Positions 6,972-19,442 of a stretch of 64,000 bases of DNA are shown one piece after another; position 1 is the first letter of the stretch; every line of letters begins with the position of its first letter. The stretch comes from Pseudomonas sp. R37(2017). Lineage in GTDB: Bacteria > Pseudomonadota > Gammaproteobacteria > Pseudomonadales > Pseudomonadaceae. Below the pieces are notes generated by a model. That model ran no database searches and was not told the origin of the DNA. It saw only the letters and a program-made list of their open reading frames with translations. Position numbers and translations under genes: made by a program. The stretch spans positions 124,001 to 188,000 of the forward strand of contig NZ_NEHO01000007.1 in NCBI RefSeq assembly GCF_002113375.1. Direction: 5' to 3'.

Positions 6972-8246
6972 GTGAAAACTGCTGTCGCTCCACTCGCCCA
7001 TGAAGTTCCTACCGCAGCGCCGGACGCAATCGCCGTTGAGCTGGCGGAGATCTACATCGAAAAAGGCACCCCGGCGTTCATGCGTACGGTGCTGGCGTTG
7101 TTCTGCGGCGGCTTCGCGACGTTCGCCTTGCTCTATTGCGTGCAGCCGATGATGCCGTTGCTGTCTCAGGAGTACTCGATCAACGCGGCGCAGAGCAGCC
7201 TGATCCTGTCTATCGCCACCGGCATGCTCGCTTTCGGCCTGCTGATCACCGGCCCTGTCTCCGACCGCGTCGGGCGTAAACCGGTGATGGTGGCAGCACT
7301 GTTCGCCGCTGCGCTGTGCACCATGGCCAGTGCGATGATGCCGAGCTGGCACGGTGTGCTGCTGATGCGTGCGTTGATCGGGTTGTCGTTGAGCGGTCTG
7401 GCCGCGGTGGCGATGACTTACTTGAGCGAAGAGATCCACCCACAGCACATCGGCCTCGCCATGGGGTTGTACATCGCTGGCAACGCGATTGGCGGGATGA
7501 GCGGGCGCTTGATCACCGGGGTATTGATCGACTTCGTCAGCTGGCACACGGCGATGCTGGTGATCGGCGGCCTGGCGCTGATTGCCGCGGCGGTGTTCTG
7601 GAAAATCCTCCCGCAATCGCGCAACTTCCGCTCCCGCTCGCTGCACCCGCGCAGCCTGCTCGACGGTTTCACCATGCACTTTCGCGACGCCGGCCTGCCG
7701 CTGCTGTTTCTTGAAGCCTTCGTGTTGATGGGCGCGTTCGTCACGCTGTTCAACTACATCGGCTATCGCCTGCTGGCCGAGCCGTACCACATGGAACAGG
7801 CCTTCGTCGGCTTGCTCTCGGTGGTGTACCTGTCGGGCATCTACAGCTCGGCGAAAATCGGCGCCCTGGCCGACAAGCTCGGTCGGCGCAAAATGCTCTG
7901 GAGCACCATTGCACTGATGATCGCCGGCCTGGCCCTGACGATGTTCACGCCGCTACCGCTGGTGATCATCGGCATGCTGGTGTTCACCTTCGGCTTCTTC
8001 GGCGCCCATTCGGTGGCCAGCAGCTGGATCGGCCGCCGCGCCACCAAGGCCAAGGGGCAGGCATCCTCGCTGTACCTGTTCAGCTACTACGCCGGATCCA
8101 GTATTGCGGGTACGACGGGGGGCGTGTTCTGGCACCTGGCCGGGTGGAACGGGATCGGGCTGTTCATCGGCACGCTGCTGGTGATTGCGCTGCTGACCGC
8201 GTTGAAACTGGCGAAGTTGCCGCCTTTAGGTGGTGTAAAGGCCTGA
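6972..8246 (+). CDS. MFS transporter, YnfM-like
   Basis: This protein of about 424 residues has twelve predicted membrane helices. The loop 2-3 signature is GPVSDRVGRKPVM, with a second GALADKLGRRKML in the C-terminal half, typical of drug:H+ antiporter-type MFS proteins. I chose GTG at 6972 because GAGG lies 7 nt upstream; ATG at 6927 would add 15 residues and overlaps the likely promoter. The sequence has the N-terminal hydrophilic tail seen in YnfM relatives. The divergent LysR gene is its likely regulator. The substrate cannot be told from sequence; arabinose/sugar or drug efflux has been suggested for relatives. Confidence 0.85.
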   Translation: MKTAVAPLAHEVPTAAPDAIAVELAEIYIEKGTPAFMRTVLALFCGGFATFALLYCVQPMMPLLSQEYSINAAQSSLILSIATGMLAFGLLITGPVSDRVGRKPVMVAALFAAALCTMASAMMPSWHGVLLMRALIGLSLSGLAAVAMTYLSEEIHPQHIGLAMGLYIAGNAIGGMSGRLITGVLIDFVSWHTAMLVIGGLALIAAAVFWKILPQSRNFRSRSLHPRSLLDGFTMHFRDAGLPLLFLEAFVLMGAFVTLFNYIGYRLLAEPYHMEQAFVGLLSVVYLSGIYSSAKIGALADKLGRRKMLWSTIALMIAGLALTMFTPLPLVIIGMLVFTFGFFGAHSVASSWIGRRATKAKGQASSLYLFSYYAGSSIAGTTGGVFWHLAGWNGIGLFIGTLLVIALLTALKLAKLPPLGGVKA

Positions 8247-8276
8247 GACAAGCCTTTTTCCGCCAGCCACAAACCA

Positions 8277-8368
8277 CTGTGGGAGCGAGCTTGCTCGCGA
8301 TGAGGGCTTCACATTCAACATCACTGTTGACTGATATGCCGCTATCGCGAGCAAGCTCGCTCCCACAG
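8277..8368. repeat. REP doublet (REPIN), GTGGG subtype
   Basis: The arm CTGTGGGAGCGAGCTTGCTC and its inverted copy (GCAAGC inner bases, matching the left arm's GCTTGC) are about 45 nt apart. It lies between the convergent MFS and hemE genes. Confidence 0.9.
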
Positions 8369-8396
8369 AAAAACCGGTTTTTTTATTGAGCAGCGA

Positions 8397-9464
8397 TCAC
8401 TGGTGATACTGCGCCGACAATTCATGCACGGCCCGCAGGAATGCACCGGCGTGTTCCGGGTCGACTTCCGGCGTGATGCCGTGGCCGAGGTTGAACACGT
8501 GGCCGCTGCCCTTGCCGTAGCTGGCCAGAATACGCCCGACCTCCGCGCGGATGGCTTCCGGTTTGGCGTGAAGCACGGCCGGGTCCATGTTGCCTTGCAG
8601 TGCGACCTTGTCGCCGACACGGGCACGGGCGCTGCCGATGTCGCAGGTCCAGTCCAGGCCCAGTGCATCGGCACCGGCGTCGGCGAGGCTTTCCAGCCAC
8701 AGGCCGCCGCTCTTGGTGAACAGGATCACCGGCACCTTGCGGCCTTCGTGCTCGCGGATCAGGCCGCTGACGATTTTCTTCATGTAGGCCAGGGAGAACT
8801 CCTGGTACGCCGCCGCCGACAGGCTGCCGCCCCAACTGTCGAAGATCTGCACCGCTTGCGCACCAGCCAGGATCTGGCCGTTGAGGTAGCTGGTGACGGT
8901 CTGGGCGAGCTTGTCCAGCAGCAGGTGCAGGGCCTGCGGGTTGTCGTAGAGCATGGTTTTGGTCTTGCGGTAGTCTTTCGACGAGCCGCCTTCGACCATG
9001 TAGGTGGCCAGGGTCCACGGGCTGCCGGAGAAACCGATCAGCGGCACACGGCCATTCAGTTCGCGGCGGATGGTGCTGACCGCGTCCATCACGTAGCCCA
9101 GGTCTTTCTGTGCATCAGGAATCGGCAGGGCTTCGATGTCAGCCAGGGTGCTGACGACTTTCTTGAAGCGCGGACCTTCGCCGGTCTCGAAATACAGACC
9201 CTGGCCCATGGCATCGGGGATGGTCAGGATGTCGGAGAAGAGGATCGCTGCGTCCAGTTGCGGATAGCGGTCGAGCGGCTGCAGCGTGACTTCGCAAGCG
9301 AACGCCGGGTTCATGCACAGGCTCATGAAATCGCCGGCCTTGGCACGGCTGGCGCGGTATTCAGGCAGGTAGCGACCGGCCTGACGCATCATCCACACGG
9401 GGGTGACGTCTACGGGTTGCTTGAGCAGGGCGCGCAGGAAACGGTCGTTCTTCAGGGCAGTCAT
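8397..9464 (-). CDS. hemE: uroporphyrinogen decarboxylase
   Basis: This 355-residue cytoplasmic enzyme removes four acetate carboxyls from uroporphyrinogen III to give coproporphyrinogen III in heme synthesis. The N-terminal signature [14 protein letters not shown] is present. So are [14 protein letters not shown] with the catalytic Asp, and [17 protein letters not shown]. The C-terminal NLGHGI segment is also intact. Length is the family norm. It stands as its own unit downstream of gltBD, separated by about 250 bp that contain a REP doublet. Confidence 0.97.
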   Translation of the reverse strand: MTALKNDRFLRALLKQPVDVTPVWMMRQAGRYLPEYRASRAKAGDFMSLCMNPAFACEVTLQPLDRYPQLDAAILFSDILTIPDAMGQGLYFETGEGPRFKKVVSTLADIEALPIPDAQKDLGYVMDAVSTIRRELNGRVPLIGFSGSPWTLATYMVEGGSSKDYRKTKTMLYDNPQALHLLLDKLAQTVTSYLNGQILAGAQAVQIFDSWGGSLSAAAYQEFSLAYMKKIVSGLIREHEGRKVPVILFTKSGGLWLESLADAGADALGLDWTCDIGSARARVGDKVALQGNMDPAVLHAKPEAIRAEVGRILASYGKGSGHVFNLGHGITPEVDPEHAGAFLRAVHELSAQYHQ

Positions 9465-9594
9465 GTCGGCATCCGGAAAAAAAGTGAGGGCATTTTCTCA
9501 GAGCGCGAGGGAAAAGGCACGGATGCAGGTCAGCCTTTTGTCTATCGAGTCAAATTGTCGCGGTGGATGCAGTATTTGCCTCACTACAAAACGA

Positions 9595-9686
9595 CTGTGG
9601 GAGCGAGCCTGCTCGCGAAGAGGCCGGCACATCCAACCTTGAAGTTGGCTGACAGACCGCTTTCGCGAGCAGGCTCGCTCCCACAG
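9595..9686. repeat. REP doublet (REPIN), GTGGG subtype
   Basis: The arms CTGTGGGAGCGAGCCTGCTC and the exact inverted counterpart enclose about 50 nt. It is located between hemE and the gltD stop. The rest of the 9465-9717 gap shows no gene. Confidence 0.9.
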
Positions 9687-9717
9687 GGGGTTACAGCATT
9701 TCACTCTGGGTCCGGGG

Positions 9718-11148
<1,431 letters not shown>

Positions 11149-11155
11149 TTACACG

Positions 11156-11250
11156 ACAGCTCCAAGCTACAAGCTTGAAGCTGCAAGACAATCACGGTGG
11201 CACACACAACGCGCACTGTTGTTAACTTGCGGCTTAAAGCTTGCCGCTGG
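11156..11250. repeat. AAGCTT-type palindromic repeat between gltB and gltD
   Basis: The left part AGCTCCAAGCTACAAGCTTG and the right part CTTGCGGCTTAAAGCTTGCC form an imperfect inverted repeat across about 90 nt. The left arm matches the inverted right arm of the element at 48145-48294. It belongs to a different family from the GGAGCGAGC REPs. It sits inside a probable operon, where it could affect differential mRNA stability. Confidence 0.7.
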
Positions 11251-11261
11251 CAACTGCGTCG

Positions 11262-14200
11262 TTATTGCGGATTGGCACGGGTGCTGGAAAGCAACGAATT
11301 CAGGTTGGCAGCCTTGGGCTTGACCAGCCAGAAACGACGCACGTAATCATCGAGGTTCTCGGCGAGTTCACGACCCCACTCGCTGTCGGTTTCCTCGACG
11401 TACTCGTTCAGCACGCGCTGCAGGTGGCTACGGTAGGCTTCCATCGCCTCGCCGCTGATCCGCTGGATTTCCACCAGTTCGTGGTTGACCCGGTCAACGA
11501 AGGTGTTGTCCTGGTCGAGCACGTAGGCGAAACCGCCGGTCATGCCAGAGCCGAAGTTGTAACCGGTCTTGCCCAGAACGCAGACGAAGCCACCGGTCAT
11601 GTACTCGCAGCAGTGATCGCCAGTGCCTTCCACGACGGTGTGGGCACCGGAGTTACGCACGGCGAAACGCTCGCCCGCGGTGCCTGCGGCGAACAGCTTG
11701 CCGCCGGTGGCGCCGTAGAGGCAAGTGTTGCCGATGATGGCACTGTCCTGGGTGCGGTAGACGCTGCCCTTCGGCGGAACGATCACCAGCTTGCCGCCGG
11801 TCATGCCCTTGCCGACGTAGTCGTTGGCGTCGCCTTCCAGGTACATGTTCAGGCCGCCGGCGTTCCACACGCCGAAACTCTGCCCGGCCGTGCCTTTGAA
11901 GCGGAACGTGATCGGCGCGTTGGCCATGCCCTGGTTGCCGTGCTTGCGCGCGATTTCACCGGAGATCCGCGCGCCGATGGAACGGTCGCAGTTGCAGATG
12001 TCCAGGGCGAATTCGGCGCCGCTCAGGTCGTTGATCGCCGAGGTGGCCATGTCGACCATTTTCTCGGCCAGCAGGCCCTGGTCGAATGGCGGGTTGCGGT
12101 CCACGCCACAGAACTGCGGTTTGTCCGCCGGCACGTGGTCGCTGCCCAGCAACGGGGTCAGGTCCAGGTGATGTTGCTTGGTGGTCTGGCCTTCGATGAT
12201 GTCCAGCAGATCGGTACGGCCGATCAGCTCTTCGAGGGAGCGCACGCCCAGCTTGGCCAGCCACTCACGGGTTTCCTCGGCGACGTAGGTGAAGAAATTC
12301 ACCACCATGTCGACGGTACCGATGTAGTGGTCCTTGCGCAGCTTCTCGTTCTGAGTCGCGACGCCGGTAGCGCAGTTGTTCAGGTGGCAGATACGCAGGT
12401 ATTTGCAGCCCAGGGCGATCATTGGCGCGGTGCCGAAGCCGAAGCTTTCAGCGCCGAGGATGGCGGCCTTGATCACGTCGAGGCCGGTTTTCAGGCCACC
12501 GTCGGTTTGTACCCGGACTTTGCCGCGCAGATCGTTGCCACGCAGGGTCTGGTGGGTTTCGGCCAGGCCGAGTTCCCACGGAGCACCCGCGTATTTGATC
12601 GAGGTCAGCGGCGATGCGCCGGTGCCGCCGTCGTAGCCGGAGATGGTGATCAAGTCCGCGTAGGCCTTGGCCACACCGGCAGCGATGGTGCCGACGCCTG
12701 CTTCTGCTACCAGCTTCACCGAGACCAGCGCCTGCGGATTGACCTGTTTCAGGTCGAAAATCAGCTGCGACAAGTCTTCGATCGAGTAGATGTCGTGATG
12801 CGGCGGAGGCGAGATCAGGGTCACGCCCGGCACTGCATAACGCAGCCTGGCGATCAGACCGTTGACCTTGCCGCCTGGCAACTGACCGCCTTCGCCCGGC
12901 TTGGCGCCCTGGGCGACCTTGATCTGCAGCACTTCGGCGTTGACCAGGTATTCCGGGGTCACACCGAAACGGCCGGTGGCCACTTGCTTGATTTTCGAGC
13001 TCTTGATGGTGCCGTATCGCGCCGGGTCTTCGCCGCCTTCGCCGGAGTTGGAACGCGCACCGAGGCGGTTCATGGCTTCGGCCAGGGCTTCGTGAGCTTC
13101 CGGCGACAGGGCGCCCAGCGAGATGCCGGCGGAGTCGAAGCGCTTGAGCACCGACTCCAGCGGCTCGACTTCACTGATATCCAGCGGCGTATCGAGGGTT
13201 TTGACTTTCAGCAGGTCGCGGATCATCGACACCGGACGGTTGTCCACCAGCGACGTGTATTCCTTGAACTTGGCGTAGTCGCCCTGCTGCACGGCGGCCT
13301 GCAGGGTGTTGACCACGTCCGGGTTGTACGCGTGATATTCGCCACCGTGGACGAACTTCAGCAGGCCGCCTTGCTGGATCGGCTTGCGCGGGCTCCAGGC
13401 TTCGGTGGCCAGGGCTTTCTGCTCGGCTTCGATGTCGACGAAACGCGCACCCTTGATGCGGCTTGGCACGCCCTTGAAGCTCAGGCTGCAGACTTCTTCG
13501 GACAAGCCGATCGCTTCGAACAGTTGTGCTCCGCGATAGGAGGTAATGGTCGAGATACCCATCTTCGACAGGATCTTGAGCAGGCCCTTGGTGATGCCTT
13601 TGCGGTAGTTCTTGAACACCTCATAGAGGTCGCCCAGCACTTCACCGGTACGGATCAGGTCGCCCAGCACTTCGTAGGCCAGGAACGGATAAACGGCGGA
13701 GGCACCGAAACCGACCAGCACGGCGAAGTGATGCGGATCGCGAGCGGTCGCGGTTTCCACCAGGATGTTGGAGTCGCAACGCAGGCCTTTTTCGGTCAGG
13801 CGGTGGTGTACCGCGCCAGTCGCCAGGGAAGCGTGGATCGGCAACTTGCCCGGGGCAATGTGACGGTCACTCAGCACGACCTGGGTACGACCGGAGCGCA
13901 CGGCTTCCTCGGCCTGATCGGCAACGCTGCGGATGGCGGCTTCGAGGCCGACGCTTTCGTCGTAGTTGAGGTCGATGATCGCCCGCTCGAAACCCGGACG
14001 GTCGAGGTTCATCAGCGAGCGCCACTTGGCCGGGGAAATGATCGGCGAGCTGAGGATCACGCGCGAAGCGTGCTCCGGCGACTCCTGGAAGATGTTGCGC
14101 TCGGCACCGAGGCAGATCTCCAGCGACATGACGATAGCTTCACGCAGCGGGTCGATCGGCGGGTTGGTCACCTGCGCGAACTGCTGGCGGAAATAGTCGT

Positions 14201-15707
14201 ACGGCGTGCGCACGCGCTGGGACAGCACGGCCATCGGCGTGTCGTCGCCCATCGAGCCCACAGCTTCATAGCCTTGCTCGCCGAGCGGACGCAGCACCTG
14301 GTCGCGCTCTTCGAACGTGACCTGGTACATCTTCATGTATTGCTTGAGCTGATCGACGTCGTAGAACGCCGAACCGTGGTCGTTGTCTTCCATGGTCGCC
14401 TGGATGCGCAGGGCATTCTTGCGCAGCCATTGCTTGTACGGATGACGGGACTTCAGGCGGTTGTCGATAGCGTCGGTGTCGAGGATCTGACCGGTTTCGG
14501 TGTCCACGGCAAAGATCTGGCCAGGACCAACGCGGCCCTTGGCGATCACGTCTTCAGGCTGATAGTTCCAGACACCGATTTCCGAGGCCAGGGTGATGAA
14601 GCCGTTCTTGGTGGTGACCCAACGCGCCGGACGCAGACCGTTACGGTCGAGCAGGCACACCGCGTAGCGACCGTCGGTCATTACCACGCCGGCCGGGCCG
14701 TCCCACGGCTCCATGTGCATCGAGTTGTATTCGTAGAACGCACGCAGATCCGGGTCCATGGTTTCGACGTTCTGCCACGCAGGCGGAATGATCATCCGCA
14801 CGCCACGGAACAGGTCGATGCCACCGGTGACCATCAGTTCCAGCATGTTGTCCATGCTCGAAGAGTCGGAACCCACGCGGTTGACCAGCGGGCCGAGCTC
14901 TTCCAGGTCCATCAGATCGTTGGCGAACTTGGTGCGACGGGCCACGGCCCAGTTGCGGTTGCCGGTGATGGTGTTGATCTCGCCGTTGTGCGCCAGGAAG
15001 CGGAACGGTTGAGCCAGCGGCCATTTCGGCAGGGTGTTGGTGGAGAAGCGCTGGTGGAATACGCAAATCGAAGTTTGCAGGCGCTCATCGCTCAGGTCTG
15101 GATAGAAGGCGGCCAAGTCCGCCGGCATCATCAGGCCTTTGTAAATGATGGTCTTGTGGGAAAAGCTGCACACGTAGTGATCGACGTCGGCGGCATTGGC
15201 CACGGACGAGCGACGACGGGAAGTGAACAGCTTGACGGCCATGTCCTGGTCGCTCAGGCCTTCACCGCCGATGTACACCTGCTCGATCTGCGGCAGGCGC
15301 TCAAGGGCCAGGCGGCCGAGGACGCTGGTGTCGATCGGCACTTTGCGCCAACCGATCAGTTGCAGGCCGGCGGCCAGGATCTCGCGGTTCATGTTCTCGC
15401 GAGCGGCTTCGGCTTTGACCGGGTCCTGGTTGAAGAAGACCATGCCCACGGCATATTGCTTGGGCATTTCGACGCCGAAGGTTTCCCGGGCAATGGCTCG
15501 CAGGAACGCATCCGGCTTTTGAATCAGCAGACCGCAACCGTCACCGGTCTTGCCGTCGGCATTAATCCCACCACGGTGGGTCATGCAGGTCAGGGCCTCG
15601 ATGGCCGTTTGCAAAAGGGTATGACTGGGCTCGCCCTGCATATGGGCTATCAGGCCGAAACCGCAGTTATCCTTGAATTCATCTGGTTGGTACAGACCTG
15701 CTTTCAT
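11262..15707 (-). CDS. gltB: glutamate synthase [NADPH] large subunit
   Basis: This 1481-residue enzyme is a glutamine amidotransferase plus FMN/3Fe-4S synthase. The nucleophilic Cys of [17 protein letters not shown] (residue 15) becomes the N-terminus after propeptide removal. The central domain is followed by the FMN-binding region ([20 protein letters not shown]). The Cys cluster [19 protein letters not shown] and a C-terminal Gly-rich beta-helix domain ([18 protein letters not shown]) complete it. I chose ATG at 15707; a GTG two codons upstream is less well spaced from the GGTGAG site. Length matches Pseudomonas GltB. Transcription likely starts at the promoter at 15817-15845. Confidence 0.97.
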   Translation of the reverse strand: MKAGLYQPDEFKDNCGFGLIAHMQGEPSHTLLQTAIEALTCMTHRGGINADGKTGDGCGLLIQKPDAFLRAIARETFGVEMPKQYAVGMVFFNQDPVKAEAARENMNREILAAGLQLIGWRKVPIDTSVLGRLALERLPQIEQVYIGGEGLSDQDMAVKLFTSRRRSSVANAADVDHYVCSFSHKTIIYKGLMMPADLAAFYPDLSDERLQTSICVFHQRFSTNTLPKWPLAQPFRFLAHNGEINTITGNRNWAVARRTKFANDLMDLEELGPLVNRVGSDSSSMDNMLELMVTGGIDLFRGVRMIIPPAWQNVETMDPDLRAFYEYNSMHMEPWDGPAGVVMTDGRYAVCLLDRNGLRPARWVTTKNGFITLASEIGVWNYQPEDVIAKGRVGPGQIFAVDTETGQILDTDAIDNRLKSRHPYKQWLRKNALRIQATMEDNDHGSAFYDVDQLKQYMKMYQVTFEERDQVLRPLGEQGYEAVGSMGDDTPMAVLSQRVRTPYDYFRQQFAQVTNPPIDPLREAIVMSLEICLGAERNIFQESPEHASRVILSSPIISPAKWRSLMNLDRPGFERAIIDLNYDESVGLEAAIRSVADQAEEAVRSGRTQVVLSDRHIAPGKLPIHASLATGAVHHRLTEKGLRCDSNILVETATARDPHHFAVLVGFGASAVYPFLAYEVLGDLIRTGEVLGDLYEVFKNYRKGITKGLLKILSKMGISTITSYRGAQLFEAIGLSEEVCSLSFKGVPSRIKGARFVDIEAEQKALATEAWSPRKPIQQGGLLKFVHGGEYHAYNPDVVNTLQAAVQQGDYAKFKEYTSLVDNRPVSMIRDLLKVKTLDTPLDISEVEPLESVLKRFDSAGISLGALSPEAHEALAEAMNRLGARSNSGEGGEDPARYGTIKSSKIKQVATGRFGVTPEYLVNAEVLQIKVAQGAKPGEGGQLPGGKVNGLIARLRYAVPGVTLISPPPHHDIYSIEDLSQLIFDLKQVNPQALVSVKLVAEAGVGTIAAGVAKAYADLITISGYDGGTGASPLTSIKYAGAPWELGLAETHQTLRGNDLRGKVRVQTDGGLKTGLDVIKAAILGAESFGFGTAPMIALGCKYLRICHLNNCATGVATQNEKLRKDHYIGTVDMVVNFFTYVAEETREWLAKLGVRSLEELIGRTDLLDIIEGQTTKQHHLDLTPLLGSDHVPADKPQFCGVDRNPPFDQGLLAEKMVDMATSAINDLSGAEFALDICNCDRSIGARISGEIARKHGNQGMANAPITFRFKGTAGQSFGVWNAGGLNMYLEGDANDYVGKGMTGGKLVIVPPKGSVYRTQDSAIIGNTCLYGATGGKLFAAGTAGERFAVRNSGAHTVVEGTGDHCCEYMTGGFVCVLGKTGYNFGSGMTGGFAYVLDQDNTFVDRVNHELVEIQRISGEAMEAYRSHLQRVLNEYVEETDSEWGRELAENLDDYVRRFWLVKPKAANLNSLLSSTRANPQ

Positions 15708-15816
15708 AGACACTTTCTCACCAGGCTGCCTCTGATCGAGGCAAATTTCTTTTCAATTCAACCACTTGCCATCTGCGCTGAACGTACGCCAGCTTTGCGG
15801 GGGCAAAAGGGAGGTC

Positions 15817-15845
15817 ATTGTACACACCGACACTTGGCCTCACAA
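15817..15845 (-). promoter_or_regulatory. candidate sigma-70 promoter of gltBD
   Basis: On the minus strand TTGTGA (15840-15845) and TACAAT (15817-15822) are separated by exactly 17 nt, a good match to the -35/-10 consensus. Transcription would begin near 15810, giving a leader of about 100 nt before gltB. The region upstream (15846-15960) is AT-rich. Confidence 0.6.
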
Positions 15846-15978
15846 ATTTGACGACGAAATGTCGCAAATTCATGTCGCATTTGTGAAAGGTTTAAAGCGA
15901 TCTGCTGTGCTAGTCAAAACTTTTTTAATTTTGACCGCAACGACTCAAAGACTACTGTGACGCAGACACCACAAGGCA

Positions 15979-16050
15979 CGCAGCCTGGAGGGCTGCGCGC
16001 ACTTGTAGAAATTTTGAGGTGCTTGGAGAGGCGGCCTGGGTAAGGCCGCC
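15979..16050 (-). other. two hairpins between damX and gltB
   Basis: Within the 340-bp gap 15714-16056, two perfect 7-bp stems are seen. One is CGCAGCC/GGCTGCG with a 5-nt loop (15979-15997). The other is GGCGGCC/GGCCGCC with a 7-nt loop (16030-16050), directly after the damX stop. Neither has a following T-run on the minus strand, so they may be 3'-end stabilisers or factor-assisted terminators for the pilM-damX operon. Confidence 0.4.
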
Positions 16051-16056
16051 GAATCT

Positions 16057-17658
16057 TCAGCGAGTTGTTGCCAGTTCCTGTTGGACGCTGGCGACAGTGC
16101 GAGGCCAAGGTTTACCAGCCTGAACCTTCGCTGGCAAGGCCTTGATGGCGGAAACGGCTGCATCACGGTTGGCGAAGTTGCCGTAGGTGATCACATAGAG
16201 CGGCTTGCCGTTGAGGACTTTCTTGAAGTAACGGTACTCGCCGCCCTGCTCCTTGACGAAGCTTTGCGCGGTCGCTTCGGAGCTGGTGCCGAGGATCTGC
16301 ACCACGTAGTTACCAGGCGCCTGACCGGCATACCAGGTACCGCCAGCCGCCTTGGCCGCTGGAGCCGGCTTCTCGACAGGCTTGGCCGTCGCGGCAACGG
16401 CCGGCTTGGCTGGTGCGGGAGCAGGCTTGGCCACTGGTGCAGGCGCTGGCTTGGCGACGGCAACCTGGGTCGGCGCAGGCGTCGGCTTGGCCACTGGCGC
16501 TGGCGCAGGCGTCGGCGCAGGACCGGCCGGAACGCCTACGGGTGGTGCGGTTGTGGTAACGGTCGGCGGCGTAGCGCTGGAGCCTTCGACCGGCACACCA
16601 TCATCGCCTTCGGTGATGCCGCCTGCGGCTTCAGCCAGCGGGCCACGCATGACCGGTTGCGAGTTACCGACCAACGGCAATGGCATTGGCTGGGTGTTAC
16701 CGGCGAATTCGACGGCCGGAGCACCGCCATTGGCGGTTGGTTGCCCCTGGCCAAGCGGCAGTTGCGCCTGTTCGTTGGCCGGTGCACCCGCGGTCGGTGC
16801 CTTGTTGCGACCCGGCATCAACCAGGCGGCAGCTACCGCGACCACGACCACGGCGGAAATCGCCAATACGTGTTTCTTCGGCATATTGAACCCCATTTTT
16901 GGACGCTTGACCGCTGAGCGGCTGGCGATCATGGCTTCGATCATTGCATCGCGGGCGACCTGATTGATGCTGCCAGGCCAGCCTTCGGAGCTTTCGTGAA
17001 TATCAGAGATCTGATCCGCGGTAAAAAGTTCGATGCCGCGGCCAGCGCCCTCAAGCCGCTGCTCCAGATACTCGCGGGTTTCTTCCTCGGTGTAGGGCTG
17101 CAGCTCGATGACATGGAAACGCTCTTCCTCGAGGTGCAAAGCCTCAAGCTGGGCAATCAGCGAGGTTTCACCAAACAGGAACACATGCGGGCGACCTTCA
17201 GGCGCGCCGGCAGCCAGGATCATCAGTGCCTCGAGCCCGGACTCGTCGAGTTGCTCGGCGTCATCGACCAGCAGATAGACTTCCTGCCCGGTCAGAGCAA
17301 GCTGCACCACCTGGGCCAGAATAGCGTCGGCATCGGCATGGGCGACATTCAGCGCCTGAGCCACCTGACGCAGCACCCCGGCCGCATCGCCGGCACCGCG
17401 GGCGGACACCACCACACTTTGTACCGACTGCTTGTTGGTACTGGCGACCAGGGCCTGGCGCAACAGGGTCTTGCCACTGCCCTCGGGGCCGGTGACCACC
17501 AGCAGCAACTGACTGTAACGGGCCAGATGATGCAGTTGTCCCAGCACGGGTTTGCGCTGGGCCGGGAAAAATTTGAAGCCGGGCACCCTTGGAGCAAAAG
17601 GGTCATGGCTCAACTGGTAATGGCCGAGGAAAGCCTCGTCGGCGTGCAAACTAGTCAT
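16057..17658 (-). CDS. damX: DamX-like cell-division protein (AAA ATPase plus SPOR domain)
   Basis: This 533-residue protein begins with an ExeA-like AAA module whose Walker A is GPEGSGKTLL and whose Walker B region is VYLLVDDAEQLDE. One membrane helix follows (LAISAVVVVAVAAAWLM, around 265-285), then a long Pro/Ala/Val/Thr-rich periplasmic linker. The C-terminal SPOR domain (YVVQILGTSSEATAQSFVKE) binds denuded septal peptidoglycan. E. coli DamX lacks the ATPase part, but Pseudomonas versions carry it. It follows aroB closely (10 bp), as in other gammaproteobacteria, and probably ends the pilM-to-damX transcription unit. The linker APAPVAKPTPAPT is low-complexity. Confidence 0.88.
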   Translation of the reverse strand: MTSLHADEAFLGHYQLSHDPFAPRVPGFKFFPAQRKPVLGQLHHLARYSQLLLVVTGPEGSGKTLLRQALVASTNKQSVQSVVVSARGAGDAAGVLRQVAQALNVAHADADAILAQVVQLALTGQEVYLLVDDAEQLDESGLEALMILAAGAPEGRPHVFLFGETSLIAQLEALHLEEERFHVIELQPYTEEETREYLEQRLEGAGRGIELFTADQISDIHESSEGWPGSINQVARDAMIEAMIASRSAVKRPKMGFNMPKKHVLAISAVVVVAVAAAWLMPGRNKAPTAGAPANEQAQLPLGQGQPTANGGAPAVEFAGNTQPMPLPLVGNSQPVMRGPLAEAAGGITEGDDGVPVEGSSATPPTVTTTAPPVGVPAGPAPTPAPAPVAKPTPAPTQVAVAKPAPAPVAKPAPAPAKPAVAATAKPVEKPAPAAKAAGGTWYAGQAPGNYVVQILGTSSEATAQSFVKEQGGEYRYFKKVLNGKPLYVITYGNFANRDAAVSAIKALPAKVQAGKPWPRTVASVQQELATTR

Positions 17659-17668
17659 TGTGTTCTTA

Positions 17669-18769
17669 TTAACCTTTAAGCTGGGCCAGGGCGCGGTAGT
17701 CTGCCCCCAGCGTGGCCTGTAGAACCTCTTTCGGATAATCGTCGGTCACCACCGCTTCACCCATGCGGCGCAGCAACACCAGGCGCAAACGACCGTCGAT
17801 CACTTTTTTATCAATGGACATATGTTCGAGGAAATCGGCTTCTGTCATCTCTTCTGGCGGAATGACCGGCAGCCCCGCACGCTGGAACAGACGAATGCCG
17901 CGATCACGCTCCTGTTCGCTGATCCAGCCCAGTCGCGCGGACATTTCCAGCGCCATTACCGTGCCAGCAGCCACAGCCTCACCATGAAGCCACACACCAT
18001 AGCCCATGTGGGTTTCGATGGCGTGGCCAAACGTGTGGCCCAGGTTCAACGTGGCACGAACACCCGTCTCTTTCTCGTCGGCACCGACCACCGCCGCCTT
18101 GGCCGCGCAGGAACGCTCGATGGCGTAGGTCAGCGCTTGCTGATCCAGATTGCGCAGGCGATCGACATTGTCTTCGAGCCAGGTCAGGAACGGCTCATCG
18201 CAGATCAGTCCGTACTTGATGACTTCGGCCAACCCGGCGGACAGTTCGCGCGCCGGCAAGGTATTGAGGCTGGCGGTATCGATCAGCACCACGTTCGGCT
18301 GATAGAAGGCGCCGACCATGTTTTTTCCCAGCGGATGGTTGATCCCGGTCTTGCCGCCCACCGAGGAGTCGACCTGCGACAGCAACGTGGTCGGAATCTG
18401 GATGAAATCGACGCCGCGCTGGTAGCAGGCAGCGGCAAAGCCGGCCATGTCACCGATCACACCGCCACCGAGGGCGATCACCGTGGTGCGGCGGTCATGC
18501 CGTGCGGTCAGCAGGCCGTCGAAAATCAGTTGCAGGGTTTCCCAGGTCTTGAAGGCTTCGCCGTCGGGCAACACCACGGAAATCACCGAGAACTGCGCCA
18601 GGCTGCGGGTCAGACGCTCGAGATAGAGCGGTGCGACAGTCTCGTTGGAGATGATCGCTACTTGCCGTCCGCGAATGTGCGGGGCCAGCAGCTCAGGCTG
18701 ATCCAACAAACCTTCGCCAATATGAATCGGGTAGCTGCGCTCGCCCAGATCAACTTTGAGTGTCTGCAT
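17669..18769 (-). CDS. aroB: 3-dehydroquinate synthase
   Basis: This 366-residue NAD- and metal-dependent enzyme converts DAHP to 3-dehydroquinate, the second shikimate step. [37 protein letters not shown] and the metal-binding [11 protein letters not shown] segment are all intact. I chose the ATG at 18769, preceded by a GGGGAC ribosome site; the frame extends 33 codons further upstream but with no family-like sequence. About 150 bp separate it from aroK, with no other gene in between. Confidence 0.97.
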   Translation of the reverse strand: MQTLKVDLGERSYPIHIGEGLLDQPELLAPHIRGRQVAIISNETVAPLYLERLTRSLAQFSVISVVLPDGEAFKTWETLQLIFDGLLTARHDRRTTVIALGGGVIGDMAGFAAACYQRGVDFIQIPTTLLSQVDSSVGGKTGINHPLGKNMVGAFYQPNVVLIDTASLNTLPARELSAGLAEVIKYGLICDEPFLTWLEDNVDRLRNLDQQALTYAIERSCAAKAAVVGADEKETGVRATLNLGHTFGHAIETHMGYGVWLHGEAVAAGTVMALEMSARLGWISEQERDRGIRLFQRAGLPVIPPEEMTEADFLEHMSIDKKVIDGRLRLVLLRRMGEAVVTDDYPKEVLQATLGADYRALAQLKG

Positions 18770-18919
18770 GTGTCCCCACAGTGAAGATGAATCAGGCGTC
18801 CTGCCTTGAGTTATCGAATATCCACGGCATCTGCTGGTGTGACGCTGTTCGGTGGCCATCCGCCACAACCTTGAGCGGTCATGGCAGAACGCCGAGGATA
18901 GCGCATTTCGTGCGACGCT

Positions 18920-19438
18920 TTAACGGGGTGGCAACTGCTGCAGGCGCTCTAGAATGTCGAGTACGACCATTCGTGGCGGCCGCTCATCGGTTTCGACCAC
19001 CAGGTCAGCAATTTCCCGATAAAGCGGGTCGCGGATCGCCAACAGGTCCCGAAGGGTCTTGGCCGGATCGGCAGTACGCAACAGCGGGCGATTGCGGTCG
19101 CGGGCCGTGCGGCCGACCTGCTGCTCGACCGACGCATGCAGATAAACCACTCGCCCACCGGCATGCAGTGCCCGACGATTGGCTTCGCGCATGACCGCGC
19201 CCCCACCTGTCGCCAGCACCACACCGTCGTAATCGCACAGCTCGGCAATCATTGCCTGCTCGCGATCACGAAAGCCCGGTTCGCCTTCTTTATCGAAGAT
19301 CCAAGGGATATTGGCGCCCGTGCGCAATTCAATTTCCTTATCGGAATCTTTGAATGGCAAGCGCAGTTCTTTGGCCAGCAACCGGCCGATGGTGCTTTTT
19401 CCAGCACCCATCGGTCCAACAAGAATCAAATTTCGCAC
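18920..19438 (-). CDS. aroK: shikimate kinase
   Basis: This 172-residue P-loop kinase phosphorylates shikimate at the 3-hydroxyl. The Walker A is [11 protein letters not shown] (near residue 8). The shikimate-binding DSDKEIE, GFRDRE and LATGGGAV segments and the lid RDRNRPLL are present. The start lies 4 bp after the pilQ stop, so it belongs to the pilMNOPQ transcription unit, a linkage well known in Pseudomonas. Confidence 0.97.
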   Translation of the reverse strand: MRNLILVGPMGAGKSTIGRLLAKELRLPFKDSDKEIELRTGANIPWIFDKEGEPGFRDREQAMIAELCDYDGVVLATGGGAVMREANRRALHAGGRVVYLHASVEQQVGRTARDRNRPLLRTADPAKTLRDLLAIRDPLYREIADLVVETDERPPRMVVLDILERLQQLPPR

Positions 19439-19442
19439 AGAA

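Noticed and set aside
11241..15851. A 1536-codon open frame antisense to gltB
   Set aside because: It mirrors gltB codon by codon; long antisense frames are expected opposite GC-rich genes and this one has no family motifs.
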